From Chloracidobacterium sp. (GTDB taxonomy: Bacteria; Acidobacteriota; Blastocatellia; Pyrinomonadales; Pyrinomonadaceae), in the NCBI GenBank assembly GCA_016706275.1, contig JADJJY010000001.1, forward strand, positions 620,001-684,000: DNA of 64,000 nucleotides, given 5' to 3'. Below the pieces are notes generated by a model that saw only the letters and a list, made by a program, of their open reading frames with translations, did not search any database and was not told the DNA's origin. Shown here one piece after another: positions 43,797 to 51,782 of the stretch; the stretch's first letter is position 1; each line of letters begins with the position of its first letter. A program made the position numbers and the translations under genes.

Positions 43797-43832
43797 TTGG
43801 TCCGGTCCGGACCAGGTGGGCCAAAGTGGACC
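43797..43832. repeat. GGTCC/GGACC palindromic repeat, copy 3
   Basis: ttggtccggtccggaccagg followed by tgggccaaagtggacc. The same palindromic core as at 10143 and 16432, with two diverged direct units after it. Lies 8 bases past the isocitrate dehydrogenase stop codon, between convergent genes. Confidence 0.85.
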
Positions 43833-43860
43833 GCTTAAATAAAACAGTCGTTTACAGTAG

Positions 43861-43891
43861 AAAAAAGGCTTCGCAATTCGCGAAGCCTTTT
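43861..43891 (-). terminator. Bidirectional-looking terminator between icd and the NTF2-like gene
   Basis: aaaaggcttcgc and gcgaagcctttt form the stem (8-12 bp). On the minus strand it is followed by six Ts, serving the 43908 gene; on the plus strand by TTTTGC, so it may also stop icd transcription. Same GGCTTCGC stem as at 16501. Confidence 0.85.
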
Positions 43892-43907
43892 GCTTTCCAA
43901 CAAAATA

Positions 43908-44417
43908 TTAATTTTGCCGCTCAGACGGGAAGACGGGTCTTGTGGCGTCAGGTTTGTCGGGTGATGTGTGGCGGTGGGTTATTTTCCAGTCTTTGCCCAC
44001 GAGTTTGTAAATGAGCGTCATGCGGCCGGACGAATCTTCTAGCTTGCCGTCAAATTCCTGTGACTGCCGCCATTTGCACGAAACATAGGCGTTGGTTTTG
44101 CCCATCATCTCGACACGCAGGCCGGTAATGTCCATCGTGACGTTCGAGACTTTGGCATACGTGTTTTCGACGTTGGTCTTTACAGTCTCCCAGCCGATGG
44201 TGGCGGTGCCGTTGTTGTTAAAGATGAGCAGCCGGTCGCTTTTTTCGTAGGCGGCCATTACCTTTTCGGCGTCGACCTGTTTGATGCCGTCGATCAGACG
44301 GTCAAACGCGTCGCGAACGCCTTTGGACGCATCGACCTTTGCCGCACCCGCCTTTTGGCCAAAACCGGCAACCACCATCGTTAAAATAAACAGAGAAATA
44401 AATGCAGTTCTTTTCAT
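43908..44417 (-). CDS. Secreted NTF2/SnoaL-like (DUF4440-type) protein
   Basis: 169 residues with a signal peptide (MKRTAFISLFILTMVVAGFG). The mature part is a single cone-like alpha+beta fold: VRDAFDRLIDGIKQVDAEKV, LLIFNNNGTATIGWETVKTN, and the closing strands RMTLIYKLVGKDWKITHRHT, typical of DUF4440/SnoaL-like proteins. These proteins can bind or hydrolyse small molecules, but many have no known activity. It stands alone; the ~320 bp upstream gap holds its promoter and a CCGCAAAG repeat. Confidence 0.82.
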   Translation of the reverse strand: MKRTAFISLFILTMVVAGFGQKAGAAKVDASKGVRDAFDRLIDGIKQVDAEKVMAAYEKSDRLLIFNNNGTATIGWETVKTNVENTYAKVSNVTMDITGLRVEMMGKTNAYVSCKWRQSQEFDGKLEDSSGRMTLIYKLVGKDWKITHRHTSPDKPDATRPVFPSERQN

Positions 44418-44455
44418 ATCAGTAACCTCTTACGAAATGTTAGACGGAAACACCG

Positions 44456-44500
44456 TTTCCCGCAAAGCCGCAAAGGGCGCTTAGAAAAAGCAAAGTAAGA
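44456..44500. repeat. CCGCAAAG-type interspersed repeat, copy 3
   Basis: tttcccgcaaagccgcaaag followed by ggcgcttagaaaaagcaaag and taag. Nearly the same, base for base, as the minus strand of copy 1. It lies in a 323 bp divergent gap (44418-44740). The rest of that gap includes an open frame from 44642 that only extends the next gene upstream of its true ribosome binding site. Confidence 0.75.
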
Positions 44501-44740
44501 AATGACTTCGGTCATGCGCACGATTTGGTGACGAAAGGGGCAGTTCTGCACGATTTACGCGTCAGCCTCGATCTATTGTTTGATCGAGAGCCAATAAACA
44601 CCGCTGTTTGAGCATCACGAACTGCCCATTATTCGAGCGGTATGATTTTTGCTGTAAATGTAGCTAAAGGCTGTCATCTTAGGATCCGGCTGCTTTCCGC
44701 TAAGGACAAAAATTTAATGATCAGATCGGAGGAAACTCTT

Positions 44741-46735
44741 ATGCGTAGTTTGGCAAGGATGTTTTGGCTCGCCGTTTTTGCGGTGACGAGCGTTGGTTTT
44801 GTGTTAGGTGCGAGTGCGTCGCAGACGCTTAATTTGCCCGAGGGCGGTTTGAACGCCGTGGTCGAAGACGACACTGACCCTGAGGTGACGGACCGCGTGG
44901 CGCGTATTAGCTTTATTCGCGGCGATGTCAAGATCCGCCGGGTCGGCAGCGAAGATTGGGAAAAAGCGGTGCTGAATCTCCCGCTCATCGAGGGCGATCA
45001 GATCGCGACCGGCGATGATGCGCGGGTCGAGATACAGCTCAACAGCTATTCGCACATACGGCTCGGCCGCAACGCGTTTCTAAAATTTTCAACGCTGAAA
45101 TATGACGGTATCGCCGTCAGCTTGTCGCAAGGGACGATGGCCGTTAGGGTCACCGATCTGGAAAAAGCGGGCGGATTTTTTGAGATCGATGCGCCGAATA
45201 CTACGGTTGCGATCCAGAAAGCAGGCTCGTATCGTATCGATGCCGGACAGTCGGGCGATCAAGATCTGCGGGTAAGCGTTGCGAGCGGCGAGGCTCGCGT
45301 TTATTCGGACAACGCCGGATTTACGCTCAAGAGTGGGCGTGGTGCGAGGGTGTTTATTGGTGGTGCGAATGCGGGCGAATGGGAAACGCTTGATGTAGCA
45401 CGGTTTTCTGACGAGTTTGACACGTGGTCGCAGGATCGCGATTCCACGATCGCAAAGCGGCTGAGCAATGCCTATTACGACCAATATTACGATCAAGATA
45501 TTTACGGTGCCGACGATCTTAATGGATATGGTGATTGGGTTCACACCAGCAACTACGGCTATGTCTGGCAGCCTTATAACACTTCGATCAGTAATTACGC
45601 CGACTGGTCGCCGTATCGGTACGGGCATTGGCGTTGGTTGGGGGCATACGGTTGGACATGGGTCAACGACGAGCCTTGGGGCTGGGCGACGTATCACCAC
45701 GGACGCTGGATCTACCACAACGGCCGCTGGGTCTGGGCTCCGTATGGCTATTATCGTCAACGCCGCAGCTGGTGGTCACCGGCGATGGTTGTGATAAATA
45801 TCATCAGCACCAACGTCTATTGGTACCCATTGCCGTATAACTGCCATTTCTACGGTTGGCACCGCGGCCCTAGCGGAGGCGGCTGGGGAGGAAACGGAAA
45901 TGGTAACGGGAATGGAAACGGCGGCGTTCGAAACCCGAAAGGGATAGATCCGACGCGCAAACCGCCCATTCGCGTACCGGGCGGCGGCGGGTCGACGACC
46001 GGCCAGATCGACCCCAATGCGAAAGGCGGCGGCCGGCTAAATCCGGGCGACACTCCGCCGATCGGTGTCATAACCGTGTCCGAAGACGATTTTGGCAGAA
46101 CCGCAAAAGGCGGACGGCGGGCACCGGATCTGATCGCCAAAGAGATATTAACAAAAGATCCGGCGGATATTTCAAACGTCAGGCTGCCGGATCCTACTGA
46201 GCGAAAACGCCCGTTGGACCGGGAGATAATTGCGGCAAAACCGCGTTTTGAGCCGACCACAAAGATCGGTGCTGCCGAGCGTCAAAACGACAAACCTCTT
46301 GATCAGGAGCTGCGTCAAAAACGGATCTATGGCGACCGTTCGCCGGTTGTGATCAGCGAACGCAAACCTTTACAGGTGCAAAACGGCGAGCCGACGGACA
46401 AGCGTCCGACCGGAGCGGTCGAGCGGCAAAAGCCGGTAAAGCGTGACGACACGCCTACGCCGATCATAAGGCAAGAGCCGACTTACACGCCCCAAGAAAA
46501 ACCGCGTGAGCGGCAGCCGAGGCCGGAGGTCGTGCCGGAGTATAAACCGCCCGTCAGGCAGTCGCCGAGACAGGATCCGCCGGTATATTCATCGCCGATC
46601 CGTCAAGAACCGCGAAAAGATCCGCCCACGCGACAGCCGCCAACGCGCACCGATCCGCCGACCAAGAGCGAGCCAAAGCCGACGGACAAGCCTTCGCGTC
46701 AGCCGGATAGCGACAGGAAAAAGGACAACCCGTAA
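44741..46735 (+). CDS. FecR-domain protein with Trp/Tyr-rich repeats and proline-rich tail (DUF6600-like)
   Basis: 664 residues from ATG 44741, which has GGAGGA 7 bases upstream. Signal peptide to about VLGASASQ. FecR domain follows (VARISFIRGDVKIRRVGSED, EGDQIATGDDARVEIQLNSY, GIAVSLSQGTMAVRV). From ~255 come short aromatic repeats (NYGYVWQPYN, YRYGHWRWLGAYGWTWVNDE, HHGRWIYHNGRWVWAPYGYY), the W-x-W/Y-G-x-W pattern of DUF6600 proteins. A Gly/Asn linker (GGGWGGNGNGNGNGNG) and a ~250-residue Pro/Arg/Lys-rich tail (RQEPRKDPPTRQPPTRTDPP) complete it. Outer-surface or cell-wall interaction is likely for the aromatic repeats; no enzyme domain. A terminator follows directly. Confidence 0.85.
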   Translation: MRSLARMFWLAVFAVTSVGFVLGASASQTLNLPEGGLNAVVEDDTDPEVTDRVARISFIRGDVKIRRVGSEDWEKAVLNLPLIEGDQIATGDDARVEIQLNSYSHIRLGRNAFLKFSTLKYDGIAVSLSQGTMAVRVTDLEKAGGFFEIDAPNTTVAIQKAGSYRIDAGQSGDQDLRVSVASGEARVYSDNAGFTLKSGRGARVFIGGANAGEWETLDVARFSDEFDTWSQDRDSTIAKRLSNAYYDQYYDQDIYGADDLNGYGDWVHTSNYGYVWQPYNTSISNYADWSPYRYGHWRWLGAYGWTWVNDEPWGWATYHHGRWIYHNGRWVWAPYGYYRQRRSWWSPAMVVINIISTNVYWYPLPYNCHFYGWHRGPSGGGWGGNGNGNGNGNGGVRNPKGIDPTRKPPIRVPGGGGSTTGQIDPNAKGGGRLNPGDTPPIGVITVSEDDFGRTAKGGRRAPDLIAKEILTKDPADISNVRLPDPTERKRPLDREIIAAKPRFEPTTKIGAAERQNDKPLDQELRQKRIYGDRSPVVISERKPLQVQNGEPTDKRPTGAVERQKPVKRDDTPTPIIRQEPTYTPQEKPRERQPRPEVVPEYKPPVRQSPRQDPPVYSSPIRQEPRKDPPTRQPPTRTDPPTKSEPKPTDKPSRQPDSDRKKDNP

Positions 46736-46742
46736 ACAGACA

Positions 46743-46777
46743 AGCCCCGTGAGACGTAAATTCTCACGGAGCTTTTT
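46743..46777 (+). terminator. Terminator of the FecR/Trp-rich gene
   Basis: ccgtgaga and tctcacgg form an 8 bp core stem, extended by gc/gc, and the sequence continues into TTTTT. It begins about 8 bases after the stop codon. Confidence 0.85.
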
Positions 46778-46790
46778 AACGAAAGAATTG

Positions 46791-48128
46791 TTATTCAGAG
46801 GTGACAAAAATATTGCGGTCTATCTGTGCCGGGTTACCGATGACGACAAAACGAATATTCTTAAAATACGTCTGCGACACCCGTTGGACATCTGCGGGGG
46901 TAACACTGCGGATACGGTCGAGGAAATTCCCCGAATTACGCCATCCGCCGCCGATCAGTTCGTAAGTGGCAAGTTCGGCGGCCTGAGCAGCATTCGTCTC
47001 CTGCTTAATGTAATAGTTAGTTAGAAAAAATCCGCCGGTTTCCAAGATATCGGACTTTTCGATAGGGACCGTTCTTAGTCTATCTATCTCCGATAACATC
47101 AAACTAACGGCACGATTGGCTTCGACCGCGGAAACCGAGATGTTAGCGGTATTTGCCGCCATATTGCTCATCTCGGCAGCCGGGGCATACGAGAGATTAT
47201 TTTTTACCCGAACCTCCTGGAAAACACGGCCCGCTAAGACCGAAACAGCGACACGCATTGCATAGTAATCAGGACTGCCGAGCGAAGGAGCAGCAAAGAT
47301 GCCCTCAACATAATTTGTCTGCAGAGCCCTGGAGGTCACGTCCAACGTTGGTTTGCTAAAACTAATTGCCGGGACGGGTTTTGGCTTGTAAGTGCCGCGG
47401 GGCATTTTGCCGAGCGTGTCGGCGATCATTTTTTGTACGCCGGCGGCATCGACGTCGCCGACAATGATCAGTAATAGTTGCGAGGTCTGCATTATTTTTT
47501 GATGATATGCACGCAGGTCCTCGGCCTTGAAACGGCTAACAGTTTCGATCGTGCCGGACGGGTCGTTGGAGTAAGGGTGGCCGGCATAGATGACTTTTTC
47601 TTCGAGTGAGGCGAGTGAGCCTTCGGGTGAGTCCTCGGAGCCGCGCAAGCCCGTCAAGATCCTTTCGCGTACCAGATCGACATCTGCGGCGGCAAAGCCC
47701 GGATTCATCACGAGGTCGGCGAAAACTTTCCATGACCTCTCAAAATTTTGCCGGGTTGATGCCAGCGACATAACGCTGAAATCCTGATTGCTACCGGCAC
47801 CGACATTACTCCCGGTACTCGACATTTCCTTACGGAGAGCCGCTCTTGGATAAGTTTTGCTGCCCTCAGCTGCAACATTGAGCGTCATATTTTCGATCCC
47901 GGCGGTGGCGGCGGTCAGGTTTTGAGAGCCGCCCCGAACGAAAAGTCCGGCGGCGACGGTCGGTGAACTCGGACGGCGCTTGATCAAAACCTTTAGGCCG
48001 TTGACATCAAGTTCCGTCACTGCGTCGGTTGACGATTTTGTAACAGGTGCTGTCGTTTGCCCCGGAACATTGTTCAGGCAAAAACAGAGTGCAAGCAATA
48101 AAGCGATGCTGAAATTAAACTTTTTCAT
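46791..48128 (-). CDS. M16-family peptidase subunit, non-catalytic
   Basis: 445 residues with a signal peptide (FSIALLLALCFCLNN). The pitrilysin-fold is seen in VKVLIKRRPSSP-like start, FVRGGSQNLTAATAGIENMT and later RAYHQKIMQTSQLLLIIVGD and NLSYAPAAEMSNMAANTANI. The HxxEH zinc motif is absent: the corresponding helix reads TAGIENMTLNV. It is therefore the structural partner of the catalytic subunit encoded just upstream; their stop and start codons share a base (TAATG), giving translational coupling and equal dosage. Heterodimeric M16B proteases of this kind are known in other bacteria. Periplasmic. Confidence 0.85.
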   Translation of the reverse strand: MKKFNFSIALLLALCFCLNNVPGQTTAPVTKSSTDAVTELDVNGLKVLIKRRPSSPTVAAGLFVRGGSQNLTAATAGIENMTLNVAAEGSKTYPRAALRKEMSSTGSNVGAGSNQDFSVMSLASTRQNFERSWKVFADLVMNPGFAAADVDLVRERILTGLRGSEDSPEGSLASLEEKVIYAGHPYSNDPSGTIETVSRFKAEDLRAYHQKIMQTSQLLLIIVGDVDAAGVQKMIADTLGKMPRGTYKPKPVPAISFSKPTLDVTSRALQTNYVEGIFAAPSLGSPDYYAMRVAVSVLAGRVFQEVRVKNNLSYAPAAEMSNMAANTANISVSAVEANRAVSLMLSEIDRLRTVPIEKSDILETGGFFLTNYYIKQETNAAQAAELATYELIGGGWRNSGNFLDRIRSVTPADVQRVSQTYFKNIRFVVIGNPAQIDRNIFVTSE

Positions 48129-49618
48129 TATTTACCCCCCGTCAGGTCGGCCGGCGTTAATTTAGCAACCTTCTGCGATTCGCTTGAGATAAGAGCGACT
48201 CCGATATGCGGCTTATTTTGAATGTACGTTTTGATATAGCGGTCGATGTCCGCACGCGTGATAGCCCTCAGATTTTTGTGATATCCGCGAAAATAATCGA
48301 CACCCGTCGAGGACCACCAAAAACTCAACGTGTGCGAATACTCGCTCAATTTTTCGCGGCGATAAAGGTCCTCGGATTCGAGCAGGGTTTTGGCGTTTTC
48401 GAGCTCTTCGTCGGTGAAATATGTGGGGTCGGTGAACTTATCGACCTCGCCATAAAGCGTTTTGAGCGCTTGTTTAGCTTTGTCCGGCGATGTCACGAGT
48501 GTGATCCGGATCGGCCCGACATTTCTCTGGGTGTAATAATTTACGCTAGTTACAGCCGCGAGATTTGAATCGACCATTGTCCGCTGCAGACGCGAATTAG
48601 GCTGTTCGACAATGTACGAAAAAACGTCGGCAGCATAAGTCGATCTGTCATCTACGCCGATCGATGGCCCGTGCCAGCCGATCTGCATAATGACATTGCT
48701 GACGGGCTGCTCGACGATAACACCTTCGCTCTTTGGCAGCGGCGGATGCTGTACCATCGGAAATTGTTTGAAAGGGTCAGGTGCCCGCTTCCAGTCCGAA
48801 AAAAGTTCTGTGGCCAGCGCGAAAACTTTTTGCGGATCAACGTCGCCGGTCACAACGAGAGCCGAGTTATTCGGGACGTAATAGCGCGATTGGATGAGCC
48901 GCATTTGATCGGTCGTAGCGGCCGCAACCGTCGTGCGGGTTCCGCCGGGCTGTTTGCGTGTTGGGTATTTGTAAAAGAGCTTTTCCATCATCGCGTTTTC
49001 CAGATACAGCCCGGGCTGCGATTCCTGGCGGGTCAGTTCGGCTAATACAACCTCGCGTTCGCCCGCAAATTGATCCTCGTCAAAGACCGGAAACCTGATC
49101 GAATCACGGATAAAACGCATCGCCGTCGTCAGATGTGGCTGCGTGGTGGTGAAATAGTAATTGACTACCTCTTCGTGCGTTTCGGCGTTGTTGACGATAC
49201 CGATCTGGTCGATCTCGTTGAGATAACTGACATCGCCGATCTGGGATTTTAATTTGAGCTGAGGGCCACAGATCTGCTGGCCAAGGGTGCTCAGACCGCC
49301 CTGCTGCATTGCCGCTTCGCATTGGCCGATCATCCGCGCACTGTTTGGTTTGAAGAACATGTGCTCGTAAAGATGCGACAGGCCGTTTAGCTCAGGCGTT
49401 TCGGTAAATGAACCGTTACGCACCGCGATCTCGACCGTCACTAGCGGGATCGAACTGTCCGGCAAAACTATGATCTCAAAGCCATTTGGCAAGACTTTGT
49501 TTACGAACGGCACCTCAATGCCTTTTTGAGTAACGGCGGTCGCGGGCGGCTTAACCTGTGCCAATGCGGCATTGGTAAAGCTAGCTAAAATCAAAAATAT
49601 TGTTATTGTTCTTTTCAC
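48128..49618 (-). CDS. M16-family zinc metalloprotease, catalytic subunit
   Basis: About 496 residues. The zinc site is complete: NGLSHLYEHMFFKPNSARM holds HxxEH, with the downstream Glu expected in the NNAETHEEVVNYYF region. Partner domain sequence RYYVPNNSALVVTGDVDPQKV is typical of M16. Start: a GTG at 49618 begins a good signal peptide (KRTITIFLILASFTNAALAQ) with AAGGG upstream; an ATG at 49654 would add 12 unrelated residues. The gene overlaps its non-catalytic partner by one base. Together they should form a periplasmic peptidase acting on small unfolded peptides. Co-location with POT peptide transporters nearby may reflect peptide use (inference). Confidence 0.9.
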   Translation of the reverse strand: MKRTITIFLILASFTNAALAQVKPPATAVTQKGIEVPFVNKVLPNGFEIIVLPDSSIPLVTVEIAVRNGSFTETPELNGLSHLYEHMFFKPNSARMIGQCEAAMQQGGLSTLGQQICGPQLKLKSQIGDVSYLNEIDQIGIVNNAETHEEVVNYYFTTTQPHLTTAMRFIRDSIRFPVFDEDQFAGEREVVLAELTRQESQPGLYLENAMMEKLFYKYPTRKQPGGTRTTVAAATTDQMRLIQSRYYVPNNSALVVTGDVDPQKVFALATELFSDWKRAPDPFKQFPMVQHPPLPKSEGVIVEQPVSNVIMQIGWHGPSIGVDDRSTYAADVFSYIVEQPNSRLQRTMVDSNLAAVTSVNYYTQRNVGPIRITLVTSPDKAKQALKTLYGEVDKFTDPTYFTDEELENAKTLLESEDLYRREKLSEYSHTLSFWWSSTGVDYFRGYHKNLRAITRADIDRYIKTYIQNKPHIGVALISSESQKVAKLTPADLTGGK

Positions 49619-49703
49619 GTAGGACCCTTTTTCGCAGCTTGAGAGGAGCGGCATTTGTTAATGTCAGTTTCGTCTAATAATCTACCACAAGGAGTAAAAA
49701 ACT

Positions 49704-49940
49704 ATGGAACGCGATAATTTGATGCACGGCGCCCGCACGGCGTTGAATACAGATATGGATACTCGTGCTTGGGCGGAGAATTTTTTGAAAGAAAAAACAC
49801 GCCTGGAGAATACGCAGATGAGCGACGAAGAGTTTGAAAAGTACTGGAAATATCACAAACCGGAGATAATGCACGCCGGAGCGGCGGAGGCGATGGCGGC
49901 GTTTCGCGAAGCGAAACGGAGTGGGGGAATAGAGGAGTAG
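49704..49940 (+). CDS. Small hypothetical protein
   Basis: 78 residues, soluble and helical, charged (MERDNLMHGARTALNTDMDT, MSDEEFEKYWKYHKPEIMHA). Supported by a strong AAGGAG site 10 bases before the ATG and a full-length frame in a gap that otherwise needs explaining. No cysteine cluster or membrane helix. No family recognised. It diverges from the M16 pair. An inverted repeat overlaps its end. Confidence 0.55.
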   Translation: MERDNLMHGARTALNTDMDTRAWAENFLKEKTRLENTQMSDEEFEKYWKYHKPEIMHAGAAEAMAAFREAKRSGGIEE

Positions 49941-50047
49941 AGGAGATGGGGAGGTTAGGAAACTGATTGCTCGTCACCGGCAGAAATATAAGGGGAGCAG
50001 GAACGATCTCCTTACTCCCCCACTCCCTTACTCCTCTACCCCCCAAC
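49918..50047. repeat. Purine/pyrimidine inverted repeat between small gene and POT transporter
   Basis: The left arm ggagtgggggaatagaggag (from 49918) is largely complementary to the right arm ctccttactcccccactccc (from about 50009), which continues as ttactcctctacccccc. The arms are ~20-30 bases with a few mismatches and ~70 bases between. It could act as a gene-end structure or be a miniature mobile repeat. The left arm covers the last codons of the 49704 gene. Confidence 0.6.
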
Positions 50048-50050
50048 TTC

Positions 50051-51709
50051 CTACACGCCCGGCATCGCCTTTTTCAGCGGTTTGAGCAGTAACGCAAGGA
50101 CGACCGCCATGACTAGAGCCATTGATGCGAGCACTAGGAAGAACGTCGATTGCAGCCAGATATCCCAGAAAACGCCGATCTGCGTCAGTTTGTTGCCGAT
50201 CGCCGTGGCGACAAACCAACCGCCCATCATCAGGCCGCGGACGTTGATCGGCGCAACCTTTGATACGAGCGACAGACCCATTGGAGAGAGCATCAACTCG
50301 CCGAGCGTCACGATGCCGTAGGCGATGATGAGCCATAGGGCGGACACCTTGAATAGAAAGGCGTTCTGCAATATCGCGGCTTTGTGAGTGTCTCCGGCAC
50401 CAGGGGCGACCGCATTGATCGCGGCGACCAACTGCTGTTCGCCGGAGGTCGCGACCTTTGTTGCTTCGTCGGTTTTGGGTTCAAATTTAACGCCGAATAT
50501 GGCATTTTTCCCCTCCGCGTTTTTAGCCGCGACGATCTTGTCTAAAACGTCTTTTGGAACACCTGCGGCACCCAGATTTGTGATCACGCGTTCGTTGATG
50601 CGAAACGCACCGGTCGCAAATTGTTCCTGAGTTTTTGGAGCACTTTCACCGTACGAAGCTCCAAAGTATAGAACAATAAAGGAAAGCCCGGTGAGCGTCA
50701 TACCAAATGCCATCTTTGTCGGCGTTGAGGGCTCCTTACCGCGTTTGTCCAAAAATCCCCAGAACCATACCAACGGGAACGTTAGGGCCAGTACCCAAAA
50801 CGCGTTGATCGAATTTGAGATCGTTCCCGTAACGTTCCACGCCGTGTTGTCGTCTGCCCAATACGTGAGCGTCGAGCCATTTTGGTGAAACACCATCCAA
50901 AAAACGATCACGATCAGAAAGACCACAATCAGGGCGATGATGCGTTTCGAGTTTGGCACCGAATCCATAAGCGCCTGTTTGAGCCTGGAATTTGATTCAT
51001 CGCTGCCTTCTTCGGCGGGCGGCAGATCAGTGACGTCGGATTCGATGCCGGCCGATTTGTCGGCACGTGCCTTTTGTCGAGCGGCCAATGCATTTGGATC
51101 CTCAACAAGGCTGCGGAAATACCAAAGGATCGTAACCGAAATGACCATTCCAAAAGCCGCCACGGCAAACGCCGCGTGGAAACCGGCGTACTGACGGACG
51201 ATCTCCATCACGATCGGAGCCAGAAAGGCCCCGACGTTTATGCCCATATAAAAGATGTTGTAGGCACGATCCTTGAGGTGGCTGCCCTCAGGGTATAGAT
51301 TGCCGACCATCGTTGAGACGTTGGGTTTGAAGAATCCGTTACCGATCACCAAACAGGTCAGAGCGAGATAGACCGCCCATATCGCCGGTATCGAGAGCAG
51401 GCCGTGGCCCGCCATAAAGAAAAATCCGCCGATCATCACAGCCTTGCGATAACCCGTAAACCTATCAGCGATAAAACCGCCAACCAGCGGGCTCAAATAA
51501 ACAAAGGCTAGATAATTTGAGTAAAGAGCTGTTGCCTCGCCGGCCGTCCAACCAAAACCTGTGGTCGTGTCGCGAAGGTAAAGTGTGAACAGTGACAGCA
51601 TCGAATAGAAGCTGAATCGTTCCCACATTTCCGTTCCAAACAGGACGTAAAGCCCCTTGGGATGCCCGCTCGTCGCGGCCGGCATGATCACATCTGCGTT
51701 TGTACTCAT
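50051..51709 (-). CDS. POT-family (proton-dependent) oligopeptide transporter A
   Basis: 552-residue MFS-type importer of di/tripeptides driven by protons. The POT signature GTEMWERFSFYSMLSLFTLY on helix 1 (E-x-x-E/W-E-R-F) is intact. Other marks: FFKPNVSTMVGNLYPEGS, YNIFYMGINVGAFLAPIV (PTR2 motif) and LMLSPMGLSLVSKVAPINVR. A large hydrophilic central loop (~210-250, DPNALAARQKARADKSAGIE) and an extra periplasmic loop (~380-430) make it longer than average. It shares a strand with a second POT gene 73 bp upstream. Peptide range unknown. Confidence 0.93.
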   Translation of the reverse strand: MSTNADVIMPAATSGHPKGLYVLFGTEMWERFSFYSMLSLFTLYLRDTTTGFGWTAGEATALYSNYLAFVYLSPLVGGFIADRFTGYRKAVMIGGFFFMAGHGLLSIPAIWAVYLALTCLVIGNGFFKPNVSTMVGNLYPEGSHLKDRAYNIFYMGINVGAFLAPIVMEIVRQYAGFHAAFAVAAFGMVISVTILWYFRSLVEDPNALAARQKARADKSAGIESDVTDLPPAEEGSDESNSRLKQALMDSVPNSKRIIALIVVFLIVIVFWMVFHQNGSTLTYWADDNTAWNVTGTISNSINAFWVLALTFPLVWFWGFLDKRGKEPSTPTKMAFGMTLTGLSFIVLYFGASYGESAPKTQEQFATGAFRINERVITNLGAAGVPKDVLDKIVAAKNAEGKNAIFGVKFEPKTDEATKVATSGEQQLVAAINAVAPGAGDTHKAAILQNAFLFKVSALWLIIAYGIVTLGELMLSPMGLSLVSKVAPINVRGLMMGGWFVATAIGNKLTQIGVFWDIWLQSTFFLVLASMALVMAVVLALLLKPLKKAMPGV

Positions 51710-51782
51710 CGATTTCTTTCCTCGGGTTTCATAAGTTTACGGAAGTGTTAAGCCAAAAAAGACAAGACGATCCGGTTGGCCG

